Positions 33,900 to 40,966 of a DNA stretch of 64,000 nt are shown here, in pieces. Numbering within the stretch: the first letter of the stretch is position 1; each line of letters opens with the position of its first letter. The notes beneath the pieces are model-generated. The model worked only from the letters and a program-made list of their open reading frames with translations, was not told the DNA's origin and did not search any database. This DNA comes from Epilithonimonas arachidiradicis. Lineage in GTDB: Bacteria; Bacteroidota; Bacteroidia; Flavobacteriales; Weeksellaceae. The position numbers and the translations under genes were made by a program. The stretch is from contig NZ_RAQH01000006.1 in assembly GCF_003610695.1 (NCBI RefSeq), positions 1 to 64,000 on the forward strand, in the 5' to 3' direction.

Positions 33900-35009
33900 T
33901 TATTTTTTCTTAGGCGAGCAACCAGCCATTGTTGTGATTTTCACAGCTTCGGTTGGTGGCAAATTGGTGTTTCTTTCAACAAGACTCTCAACCATATTCT
34001 GAGCAGTTTTGGTGTAGATGTCAGAGATTTTAGAATTTTCCTGCAAAGCAGCAGGTCTTCCAACATCACCCGCTTCTCTGATACTTTGAATCAAAGGAAT
34101 TTCTCCCAAAACCGGAATTCCCAAATCCTCTGCCATAAATTGAGCACCTTGTTTTCCAAAGATATAATATTTATTTTCAGGTAGCTCTTCCGGTGTGAAA
34201 TAAGCCATATTCTCTATCAATCCCAAAACCGGAATGTTGATGCTTTCCATATTGAACATTGCAATTCCTTTTCTTACATCGGCTAATGCAACGTGCTGAG
34301 GCGTACTCACAATCACAGCGCCTGTTACCGGAACTTCCTGAATAATAGAAAGGTGAATATCGCCAGTTCCTGGGGGAAGGTCAATCAAAAGGAAATCTAA
34401 TTCGCCCCAATCTGCATCACGAATCATCTGGTTCAATGCTTTGGAAGCCATTGGTCCTCTCCAAACTACAGCTTGGTTAGCGCCTGAAAAATATCCGATC
34501 GACAACATTTTTACGCCATAATTCTCGATTGGTTTCATCAGGTTTCTACCATTCACTTCTACAGAAATTGGTTTTTGGCCTTCTGTATCAAGCATTGTAG
34601 GAACAGATGGTCCATAGATATCCGCATCCAATAATCCAACTTTGAAACCCATTTTAGCCAACGTTACCGCAAGATTTGCCGAGACAGTAGATTTTCCAAC
34701 ACCACCTTTTCCGGAAGCAATTGCAATGATATTCTGAATCCCAGGAATTTGTTTTCCTTTGATTTCGTTGGTTGCAGGCGCTGCAGGCAATTCAGGAGAA
34801 GTGATTTTCAATTTCAAGTTGATATGTTCCCCAAATTCCGACGCAAAAGCTTGTTTCATAGCGACTTCCAGCTTCTTTTTCTCGTGCATTGCCGGTGAAT
34901 GCGCAGTCATATCAATATACACATCATCGCCCATCACCTGGAAATTACTTACTAGGTCATCCACTTCTATCTCTTTCAGAAAATCCTGAACTTTTGATTT
35001 CGTCAGCAT
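33900..35009 (-). CDS. mrp: Mrp/NBP35 family ATP-binding Fe-S carrier
   Basis: The 369-residue protein has an N-terminal MIP18/DUF59 domain (about 1-85) and a ParA-type P-loop ATPase domain. The ATPase has the deviant Walker A motif IASGKGGVGKSTVSANLAV near 105, the LLDADIYGPSVPTML switch and LIDLPPGTGD near 205. The family (ApbC/NBP35) carries or inserts [4Fe-4S] clusters. The nfu-type gene four bases downstream supports this. The usual C-terminal CxxC is not apparent near ENMAYFTPEELP. Confidence 0.92.
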   Translation of the reverse strand: MLTKSKVQDFLKEIEVDDLVSNFQVMGDDVYIDMTAHSPAMHEKKKLEVAMKQAFASEFGEHINLKLKITSPELPAAPATNEIKGKQIPGIQNIIAIASGKGGVGKSTVSANLAVTLAKMGFKVGLLDADIYGPSVPTMLDTEGQKPISVEVNGRNLMKPIENYGVKMLSIGYFSGANQAVVWRGPMASKALNQMIRDADWGELDFLLIDLPPGTGDIHLSIIQEVPVTGAVIVSTPQHVALADVRKGIAMFNMESINIPVLGLIENMAYFTPEELPENKYYIFGKQGAQFMAEDLGIPVLGEIPLIQSIREAGDVGRPAALQENSKISDIYTKTAQNMVESLVERNTNLPPTEAVKITTMAGCSPKKK

Positions 35010-35034
35010 AAAATTTTATTATTCTTTGAATCAA

Positions 35035-35042
35035 CAAATTTA
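35035..35042 (-). promoter_or_regulatory. Candidate -7 box of mrp-nfu
   Basis: TAAATTTG on the minus strand, 25 bases before the mrp start, matches TAnnTTTG. Confidence 0.4.
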
Positions 35043-35199
35043 CGGATTTTAAAATTAATTTAGAATTAATTGAATTTATGATTTTGTCTATCTGAATGAT
35101 TTTTAACAGGGTTTTTGAGTAGTAGGGTTTGAGCATTTTAGTGTTCAAAAAATTAATGATAAGGTAAAAACTCCCATACTCTCAAACATTACAACTCAT

Positions 35200-35325
35200 T
35201 TTGAAGCCGGGAACCTGCTGTCCACTATATCTTTTTTGTCATTGCGAACGAAGTGAAGCAATATTTAGAAACTTTCTCCGCAATGACAAAAAAGGATGCC
35301 GTTCCCATCAGGGCTATGGATTTAG
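35200..35325 (+). repeat. Dispersed palindromic repeat, copy R4, with nested GTCATTGCG repeat
   Basis: Outer arms resemble those of R1-R3 (GAAGCCGGGAACCTGCTGTC; right arm AAAAAAGGATGCCGTTCCCA followed by TCAGGGCT). The interior is a GTCATTGCGAACGAAGTGAA ... CGCAATGAC hairpin, a widespread intergenic repeat type. A 75-codon frame across it has no protein-like character. Confidence 0.65.
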
Positions 35326-35356
35326 TCCACCGATTTTAACTTCGTCTACAAAACAC

Positions 35357-35520
35357 AATTTTGTCATTCTGAAAGAAACCCAACGAAGTGGTTCGACGAA
35401 GTCAATCTCAGCCTATTATGGAGTTTGAATTTATAAAGTCTTCGAGAGCCTCAGACTGACATTCGTGAAAGAAGAACTATTAATATCAAAATGTCAAACT
35501 GAGCGGAGTCGAATTGTTTT
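35357..35520. repeat. Cluster of TGTCATTCTGAAAG and CTGAGCG...CGAAG repeats
   Basis: Three dispersed-repeat fragments follow each other: a 21-base block at 35357-35377 identical to one at 37045-37065, a reversed CTCAGACTGACATTCG at about 35448, and GTCAAACTGAGCGGAGTCGA at about 35492. The 35.0-35.5 kb gap holds no gene. Confidence 0.55.
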
Positions 35521-35533
35521 CAAAAAATAATTA

Positions 35534-36982
35534 TTAATCAACTCTCAAGGTCAGATTATTATCATTCGGATTCCCATTCGTGTTGAGTGCGCTGTAAGGC
35601 GTCGTAAACCAACCATTTTTGTTCATTACAAATCTGAATTCATAAGTCTTTCCTTTCTCGAATTGAGATTTAGGCAAAACCAATTCAAAAGTATTCTTGT
35701 CTATGGCAATCATTTGATACATTGTATTAGCAGGATTCCAATCGTTGAATGAACCAGCAACAGCCATTTTCGTTATCGCTTCAGCATTTAAATTTTTAGG
35801 AACATTGTAATTGAAAATTACTTTATCATTTTCAATTCTATAACCATAAATTTCCTTTTTAATATTAGGTTTATTAATAATTTCAGAAGCAACTGATTCT
35901 TCCCTTGACCAATACGGATTTGCTAATTGTTTATCAATCAATCCTGCAATATGATTGACTATAAAATAAAGTGGGGGAAAAGAATTGTATTTGTAGCCGT
36001 TCGACATAAAAATGATAGACAAATCATTCTCAGGAAAAATACTGTAAGCATTGATGTTTCCGCCGGAAAAACCATAAGACGTTACATTTCCAGTTTTGGT
36101 AATTTCCCAACCGTGCGCAAAAATATCTTGTTTATTGGTATAATCAAAAGGTTTCCACATCAACTTTTTTGTTTGGTCTGTGAGGAATTTGTTGGTGTCA
36201 AGATTAATGCTCCATTGCAAAAAATCTGGAAGCGAAATTGCTAGTCCATTGGCTGGATGCGCCCTCAAACCACCAACGTGTGTAGATTTTTTAAACTGTT
36301 TCAGAGAATCATTATATCTGTAAAGTTGGATTCGATTAGGGATTTCTTCAAGAGAATTGGAATTGATTATGATTTTGTTCTTTGCATCAGAAAACTGATT
36401 TTTCAGAACAAAATCTTCAAATTTTTGTCCACTTATCCTTTCAATAATCATTGCTAACATCATATAATTAGTCTGATTATAACTATACTGATTTCCCGTC
36501 TCAAACTCCATTTTTTCTTTGGAAAGTCGTTCAAAAACTTCAGAGTTGGAAATGTTTGTAGGCAAATTATGACGCTCAAAATCCGGAATGCCAGATGAAT
36601 GCGACAATAGGTTTTTTATTTTCACACCTTGCCACTCTTTTGGAAGATTATCAAGATATTTTGAAATGTTATCCTCCAAAGACAATTGACCTTTCTCAAT
36701 CAATTGGAAAACGGCAACATTGGTAATTAGTTTCGTCGTAGAATAAACTCTGAAAAGAGAATTAGAATTCACTTTTTTATCAGATTCTAAGTTTTCTCTG
36801 CCGTAATATTTTTGAAAAATAATTTTATCATTTTTGACAACACCAACCGCCATACCAGGAATTTCAAAAGTTTTCATCACTTCGGTTAGGTAATTGTCGA
36901 TGGCTTTTGTCTGTTGTGTTTTTTGACAAAATCCTAAAAATGAAAAATTTAAAAAGAATAAGATTAAGAAGGCTTGTTTCAT
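35534..36982 (-). CDS. Serine hydrolase (beta-lactamase class C fold) with C-terminal E-set domain
   Basis: The 482-residue protein has a signal peptide (about 1-19) and a beta-lactamase/D-Ala-D-Ala-carboxypeptidase-like domain. The S-x-x-K nucleophile motif is YSTTKL near residue 79. The second motif is YSYNQTNY, where the usual tyrosine-x-asparagine is changed. A GFSGG segment lies near 305 in the third-motif region. The last 95 residues form a CBM48/AMPK-like beta-sandwich (AVAGSFNDWNP). The substrate could be a peptide or ester. It is probably periplasmic; the function is not fixed by sequence. Confidence 0.85.
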   Translation of the reverse strand: MKQAFLILFFLNFSFLGFCQKTQQTKAIDNYLTEVMKTFEIPGMAVGVVKNDKIIFQKYYGRENLESDKKVNSNSLFRVYSTTKLITNVAVFQLIEKGQLSLEDNISKYLDNLPKEWQGVKIKNLLSHSSGIPDFERHNLPTNISNSEVFERLSKEKMEFETGNQYSYNQTNYMMLAMIIERISGQKFEDFVLKNQFSDAKNKIIINSNSLEEIPNRIQLYRYNDSLKQFKKSTHVGGLRAHPANGLAISLPDFLQWSINLDTNKFLTDQTKKLMWKPFDYTNKQDIFAHGWEITKTGNVTSYGFSGGNINAYSIFPENDLSIIFMSNGYKYNSFPPLYFIVNHIAGLIDKQLANPYWSREESVASEIINKPNIKKEIYGYRIENDKVIFNYNVPKNLNAEAITKMAVAGSFNDWNPANTMYQMIAIDKNTFELVLPKSQFEKGKTYEFRFVMNKNGWFTTPYSALNTNGNPNDNNLTLRVD

Positions 36983-37044
36983 TAGTTATAGGTTTACGAC
37001 ATAAGGACAACTATGAGCTTTGATTTATTACATCATTAAAAAGA

Positions 37045-37101
37045 AATTTTGTCATTCTGAAAGAATCTCAGCAGTTTAGATTCCTCCGGAATGACAAAAT
37101 T
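37045..37101. repeat. TGTCATTCTGAAAG palindromic repeat
   Basis: ATTTTGTCATT (37046-37056) faces AATGACAAAAT (37090-37100), with AGAATCT/AGATTCC inside, forming a hairpin between the serine hydrolase and symporter genes. It shares 21 identical bases with 35357-35377. Confidence 0.6.
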
Positions 37102-37128
37102 GTATTATATATAATGTAAAATAAATAT

Positions 37129-38364
37129 CTAACTCTCCAACTGTCCTTCCCATTTACTCACAGCAGAAGTAGCCAAAGCATTCCCAAGAACATTCGTCAT
37201 ACTTCTTCCCATATCGCAGAAATGGTCGATTGGTAAAATCAAAGCAATACCTTCAACTGGAATATCAAACATTCCGCAAGCTGCAACAATGATGACAAGA
37301 CTCGCTCTTGGAACGCCGGCAATACCTTTACTCGTTAACATCAAGACCAAAAGCATTATGATTTGTTGCCCGAGAGGCATATCAATACCGTAAATCTGAG
37401 CAATGAAAATCGAGGCAAACGTCATATACATCATACTCCCGTCCAGATTGAAAGAATATCCTAATGGCAAAATAAAAGAAACAATCCTGTTGTTGCATCC
37501 GAATCTCTCCAATTCTTCTACCAACTTAGGGAAAACCGCTTCAGAACTGGTTGTGGAAAATGCAATCAACAAAGGTTCTTTTATTCTTCTCAACAAATCG
37601 AAAAGACGGTTGCCAAGAATCATATATCCAACTAACAAAAGTACAACCCACAGAATACCAAGCGCAAAAAAGAAATCGCGAAGATAAATTGCATAAACTT
37701 TGAAAATTGTAAATCCATTGGTTGCAACCACCGCAGATATCGCTCCGAAAACGCCCAAAGGTGCCACCCACATTATGTAGCCTACCATTTTTAAAATAGC
37801 GTGAGCGATAATATCCAATCCTTTGATAACTGGTTTTGTGTATTCTTCGCCCATTGCGGATAAAGCAATCCCAAACATTACGGAGAATATCACAATTTGC
37901 AATACTTCATTGGTAGCAAATGCTTCGAATAAGCTTTTTGGAATGATGTGTTTTACGAAATCTTCCATTGTAAAACCTTTACTGTTATTTACGATTTCGG
38001 AAGCGGAAGAAGCGTCCTGGATTGGTAATTTGGTCACGTGACCTGGTTCCAGCCAATTCACTAAAACCAAACCAATTAACAAAGAAACCAAAGAAGCAGA
38101 TATGAACCAAAGCATTGCTTTTGTTCCCACACGACCAACCATTTTGATGTCGCCCATTTTTGCAATCCCAACCACCAAAGTCGAGAAAACCAAAGGCGCA
38201 ATAATCATCTGAATCAATCGGATAAAAACTGTTCCCAGCAATTTGATGTTTTGCGCGAATTCTTCCTTAGAATCCGGATAAGTTGTGTGGACAATTCCTC
38301 CTAAAACAACCCCCAAAATCAATGCGAAAATAATCGCAAAAAACAGTTTATTCTGACCTTTCAT
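37129..38364 (-). CDS. Dicarboxylate/amino acid:cation symporter (DAACS family)
   Basis: The 411-residue inner-membrane transporter has about eight helices and two re-entrant loops. Family motifs are FSTTSSEAVFPKLVEEL (first hairpin), LGYSFNLDGSMMYMTFASIF (N-x-D-G) and SKGIAGVPRASLVIIVAA (second hairpin). It probably imports glutamate, aspartate or C4-dicarboxylates with protons or sodium. The frame opens eight codons earlier; the ATG giving MKGQNKLFF was chosen as closer to family N-termini. Substrate cannot be decided from sequence. Confidence 0.92.
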   Translation of the reverse strand: MKGQNKLFFAIIFALILGVVLGGIVHTTYPDSKEEFAQNIKLLGTVFIRLIQMIIAPLVFSTLVVGIAKMGDIKMVGRVGTKAMLWFISASLVSLLIGLVLVNWLEPGHVTKLPIQDASSASEIVNNSKGFTMEDFVKHIIPKSLFEAFATNEVLQIVIFSVMFGIALSAMGEEYTKPVIKGLDIIAHAILKMVGYIMWVAPLGVFGAISAVVATNGFTIFKVYAIYLRDFFFALGILWVVLLLVGYMILGNRLFDLLRRIKEPLLIAFSTTSSEAVFPKLVEELERFGCNNRIVSFILPLGYSFNLDGSMMYMTFASIFIAQIYGIDMPLGQQIIMLLVLMLTSKGIAGVPRASLVIIVAACGMFDIPVEGIALILPIDHFCDMGRSMTNVLGNALATSAVSKWEGQLES

Positions 38365-38380
38365 AACTTTTAAATATTTT

Positions 38381-38520
38381 GAACACAAAGTCCACGGAGA
38401 TTTACTTCTATCACAATGTTTTTAAGGCTCACAAAGGCGTAAACTTAATTCTTATCTAAGCGAAGTGCCTTCGTGAACTCTTTAGCATTATTCTGTAAAA
38501 TTCTTTGTGGTCTTGTGTTC
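38381..38520. repeat. Inverted repeat of the CACAAAG type
   Basis: GAACACAAAGTCCACGGAG (38381-38399) and the near-complement CTTTGTGGTCTTGTGTTC (38503-38520) flank a second nested pair (GGCTCACAAAGGCGT, AGTGCCTTCGTGAAC). No gene lies in this gap. Confidence 0.55.
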
Positions 38521-38710
38521 CAATTACATTAAACAATTTTTTCAATATAAATTGAAACTGAACAAAACTAATATTTTTGAGAGAATAACCACTAATATTT
38601 TAAATTAATATTAAGACAATCAATCAAAAACACACGATTCTCATCAATAAAAATAAAATAGCATTCACGCACAGTTAAGATTAGAATTCGTTCTTTGTAT
38701 AAATCTGATT

Positions 38711-39562
38711 GTGAATGAAATCAAATTCAAGGACGATATGAAAAGGGATGTGGAAATCGTCATTATTTCTGATGTACATCTTGGAACTTACGGTTGCAAG
38801 GCGAAAGAGCTATTGAGATACCTAAACTCTATCCGTCCCAAAACTTTGATTTTGAATGGTGATATCATCGACATCTGGCAGTTCAAGAAATCTTATTTTC
38901 CGAAGTCTCATTTGAAAGTGGTTAAAAAGTTAATATCGTTTGCAACCAAAGAATCCGAGGTTTTTTACATCACTGGAAATCACGATGAAGCGTTTAGGAA
39001 TTTCACAGATTTCGAATTAGGAAAACTGAAGCTTTGTAACAAACACGTTCTGAAACTGGGCGATAAAAAAGCCTGGATTTTTCACGGTGATGTTTTTGAT
39101 GCATCGGTTCAACATTCCAAATGGATTGCAAAATTAGGAGGAAAAGGTTACGACTTGCTGATTGCTATTAACAATCTCGTGAATTGGTTTCTTGAGAAAA
39201 TTGGCAGAGAGAAATATTCATTCTCCAAAAAAATCAAGAATAATGTCAAAAAAGCTGTGAAGTATATCGCTGATTTTGAGTTGACAGCTTCCGAACTGGC
39301 GATTGAAAATGATTTTGATTATGTGATTTGCGGACATATTCATCAGCCTCAAATCCGGGAAGTAGTTGGTAAAAAAGGAAAATGTATGTATCTGAATTCA
39401 GGTGACTGGGTGGAAAATCTTTCGGCTTTGGAATATCATAATGGCGACTGGAAACTTTTCGTTTACGAGGAGGAAAAACATACTCTTATGGATGAAGAAC
39501 CAGAGGAAATGAAAGAAATAGACAGTGCAGAGCTGATGAAAATCGTGACGCAGATTGTTTAA
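38711..39562 (+). CDS. UDP-2,3-diacylglucosamine diphosphatase-like phosphoesterase
   Basis: The 283-residue metallophosphoesterase has the dinuclear metal motifs SDVHLGTYGC, LNGDIIDIWQ, TGNHDE, FHGDVFDASVQHSKW and GHIHQPQ. This pattern fits the LpxH/LpxH2-like group that hydrolyses UDP-diacylglucosamine to lipid X. The long middle segment is typical of Bacteroidetes members. The frame starts with GTG (38711); an ATG nine codons in (MKRDVEIVI) is an alternative. A glycosyltransferase gene follows, a pairing often seen in this phylum. Confidence 0.85.
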   Translation: MNEIKFKDDMKRDVEIVIISDVHLGTYGCKAKELLRYLNSIRPKTLILNGDIIDIWQFKKSYFPKSHLKVVKKLISFATKESEVFYITGNHDEAFRNFTDFELGKLKLCNKHVLKLGDKKAWIFHGDVFDASVQHSKWIAKLGGKGYDLLIAINNLVNWFLEKIGREKYSFSKKIKNNVKKAVKYIADFELTASELAIENDFDYVICGHIHQPQIREVVGKKGKCMYLNSGDWVENLSALEYHNGDWKLFVYEEEKHTLMDEEPEEMKEIDSAELMKIVTQIV

Positions 39563-39569
39563 TTTTTTA

Positions 39570-39681
39570 CAATCGCAAAGGTGGAAAATGAAATAAACTA
39601 ACTTTTAAATCGCAAATTTCCTAGTCGTAGTTTGCGACTTATAGTATAAAAATTTTAAAAAATAATTGCGTCTTTGCGATT
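39570..39681. repeat. Inverted repeat AATCGCAAAG between phosphatase and glycosyltransferase genes
   Basis: AATCGCAAAG (39571-39580) faces CTTTGCGATT (39672-39681). A second small GTCG/CGAC pair and another AATCGCAAA lie inside. The gap is otherwise AT-rich and has no gene. Confidence 0.55.
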
Positions 39682-39718
39682 AAAATAAAAACACAAATAT
39701 TTAATTTTTTAAATCCTT

Positions 39719-40687
39719 ATGAAAATATTATACGCCTTTCAAGGAACAGGAAACGGACATCTTGCCAGAGCTCAGGAAATCATTCCGATTTTGAAGAAAC
39801 ATGCATTGGTAGATACTTTAATCAGTGGACATCAGACCCAACTGAAGTCCGATTTTGATATCGATTACCGGTTCAAAGGCGTGTCCTTGCTTTATAATAA
39901 AACTGGAGGTTTGTCTTACAAGAAAACTTTGCTTGAGAATAATTTCTGCAAAGCTGCGAAAGTAATTAAAGACTTGGATTTAAGTGCGTATGATTTAATA
40001 ATCAATGATTTTGAACCTTTGACAGGTTGGGCGGCGAAACTAAGAAATCTTCCTATTATAGAATTGAGCCATCAGGCTTCTTTAACATTCAAGGAAACAC
40101 CGAAGCCAGAGAAAAAAGATTGGTTTGGAGATTTTATCCTGAAACATTATGTGCCTTGCGAAAAGAAAATTGGATTCCATTTTGAAAATTATAACTCCCA
40201 TATCAAAAAGCCGGTTATCCGACAAAAAATCAGAAAGCTGAATCCTGAAAACAAAGGCCATTATTTGGTTTATCTACCAAGTTTTTCTGATGAAGTCATC
40301 ACAAACTTCCTGACGAGAATCGATGTTCAGTGGAAAGTTTTTTCTAAATATGCTAAACAACATCAAAAATTCAATAATGTGGAGATTTTCCCAATTGATG
40401 AAACAAAATATCTGGAATTGTTTGAAACTTGTGAAGGCATACTTTGTAATGCAGGCTTTGAAACACCTGCCGAAGCCTTGTTTATGCACAAGAAATTATT
40501 CGTTATCCCAATAGAAAATCAATATGAGCAAGAATGTAATGCTTTTGCGCTGGACAGATTAGGTGTTGCGAATTCGGATAAATTGGACCCAATCAAAATC
40601 CGTGAATGGATTAATTCTGACCAATTGATCGAGGTGGATTATCCGGATAATATCGAAAGTATTATTACGAAAGAGGTTTTGTATTGA
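39719..40687 (+). CDS. Glycosyltransferase (MJ1255/VC2487-like, GT-B fold)
   Basis: The 322-residue soluble protein begins MKILYAFQGTGNGHLARAQE, a GT-B glycine-rich nucleotide-binding start with the GxGHxxR motif of the MJ1255 family. It has PIIELSHQASLTF and CEGILCNAGFETPAEALF, the donor-binding signature of GT-B enzymes near residue 240. The preceding phosphoesterase gene suggests a role with nucleotide-linked lipids or glycans. Acceptor and donor are unknown. Confidence 0.82.
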   Translation: MKILYAFQGTGNGHLARAQEIIPILKKHALVDTLISGHQTQLKSDFDIDYRFKGVSLLYNKTGGLSYKKTLLENNFCKAAKVIKDLDLSAYDLIINDFEPLTGWAAKLRNLPIIELSHQASLTFKETPKPEKKDWFGDFILKHYVPCEKKIGFHFENYNSHIKKPVIRQKIRKLNPENKGHYLVYLPSFSDEVITNFLTRIDVQWKVFSKYAKQHQKFNNVEIFPIDETKYLELFETCEGILCNAGFETPAEALFMHKKLFVIPIENQYEQECNAFALDRLGVANSDKLDPIKIREWINSDQLIEVDYPDNIESIITKEVLY

Positions 40688-40714
40688 TTAAGCCACATAG
40701 TCACATAGATTTTT

Positions 40715-40959
40715 TTTGTAAATAACCAGAGTTAGGGTTAATAAAACTATGCAATATCAATAAGAATGGGCTTTAGCCCATTTTTAATATAAAAAGAAAG
40801 TCAGGCTTTAGCCAAAACATAATTTAAGTTTTGGCTAAAGCCTTTTTTTAATTACAATTTTATACATCGGGCTGAAGCCCGACGCTATTAAGAACAAGTT
40901 CATAATGATATTCAATAAATTAAAGTAAGTTGTTAAAGCTAACTCTGGTTATTTACAAA
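40715..40959. mobile_element. MITE-like element with 21-bp terminal inverted repeats
   Basis: Two perfect 21-base inverted repeats (40715-40735 and 40939-40959) bound 245 bases with no open frame. Inside are three palindromes: AATGGGC-TTTA-GCCCATT (40765-40782), a 15-bp stem at 40804-40818/40828-40842 followed by a T run, and TCGGGCTGAAGCCCGA (40867-40882). No target-site duplication is visible. It lies eight bases from the stop codon of the downstream gene. Confidence 0.6.
40804..40850 (+). terminator. Hairpin with T run, likely terminator of the glycosyltransferase gene
   Basis: GGCTTTAGCCAAAAC (40804-40818) pairs perfectly with GTTTTGGCTAAAGCC (40828-40842) and is followed by seven T residues. 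It lies inside the MITE-like element, between convergent genes. Confidence 0.6.
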
Positions 40960-40966
40960 AATAAAA

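Noticed and set aside
35201-35428. 75-codon plus-strand frame in the mrp-serine hydrolase gap
   Set aside because: It spans repeat R4 and other repeat fragments; the encoded peptide (CPLYLFCHCERSEAI style) is the usual translation of the GTCATTGCGA repeat.
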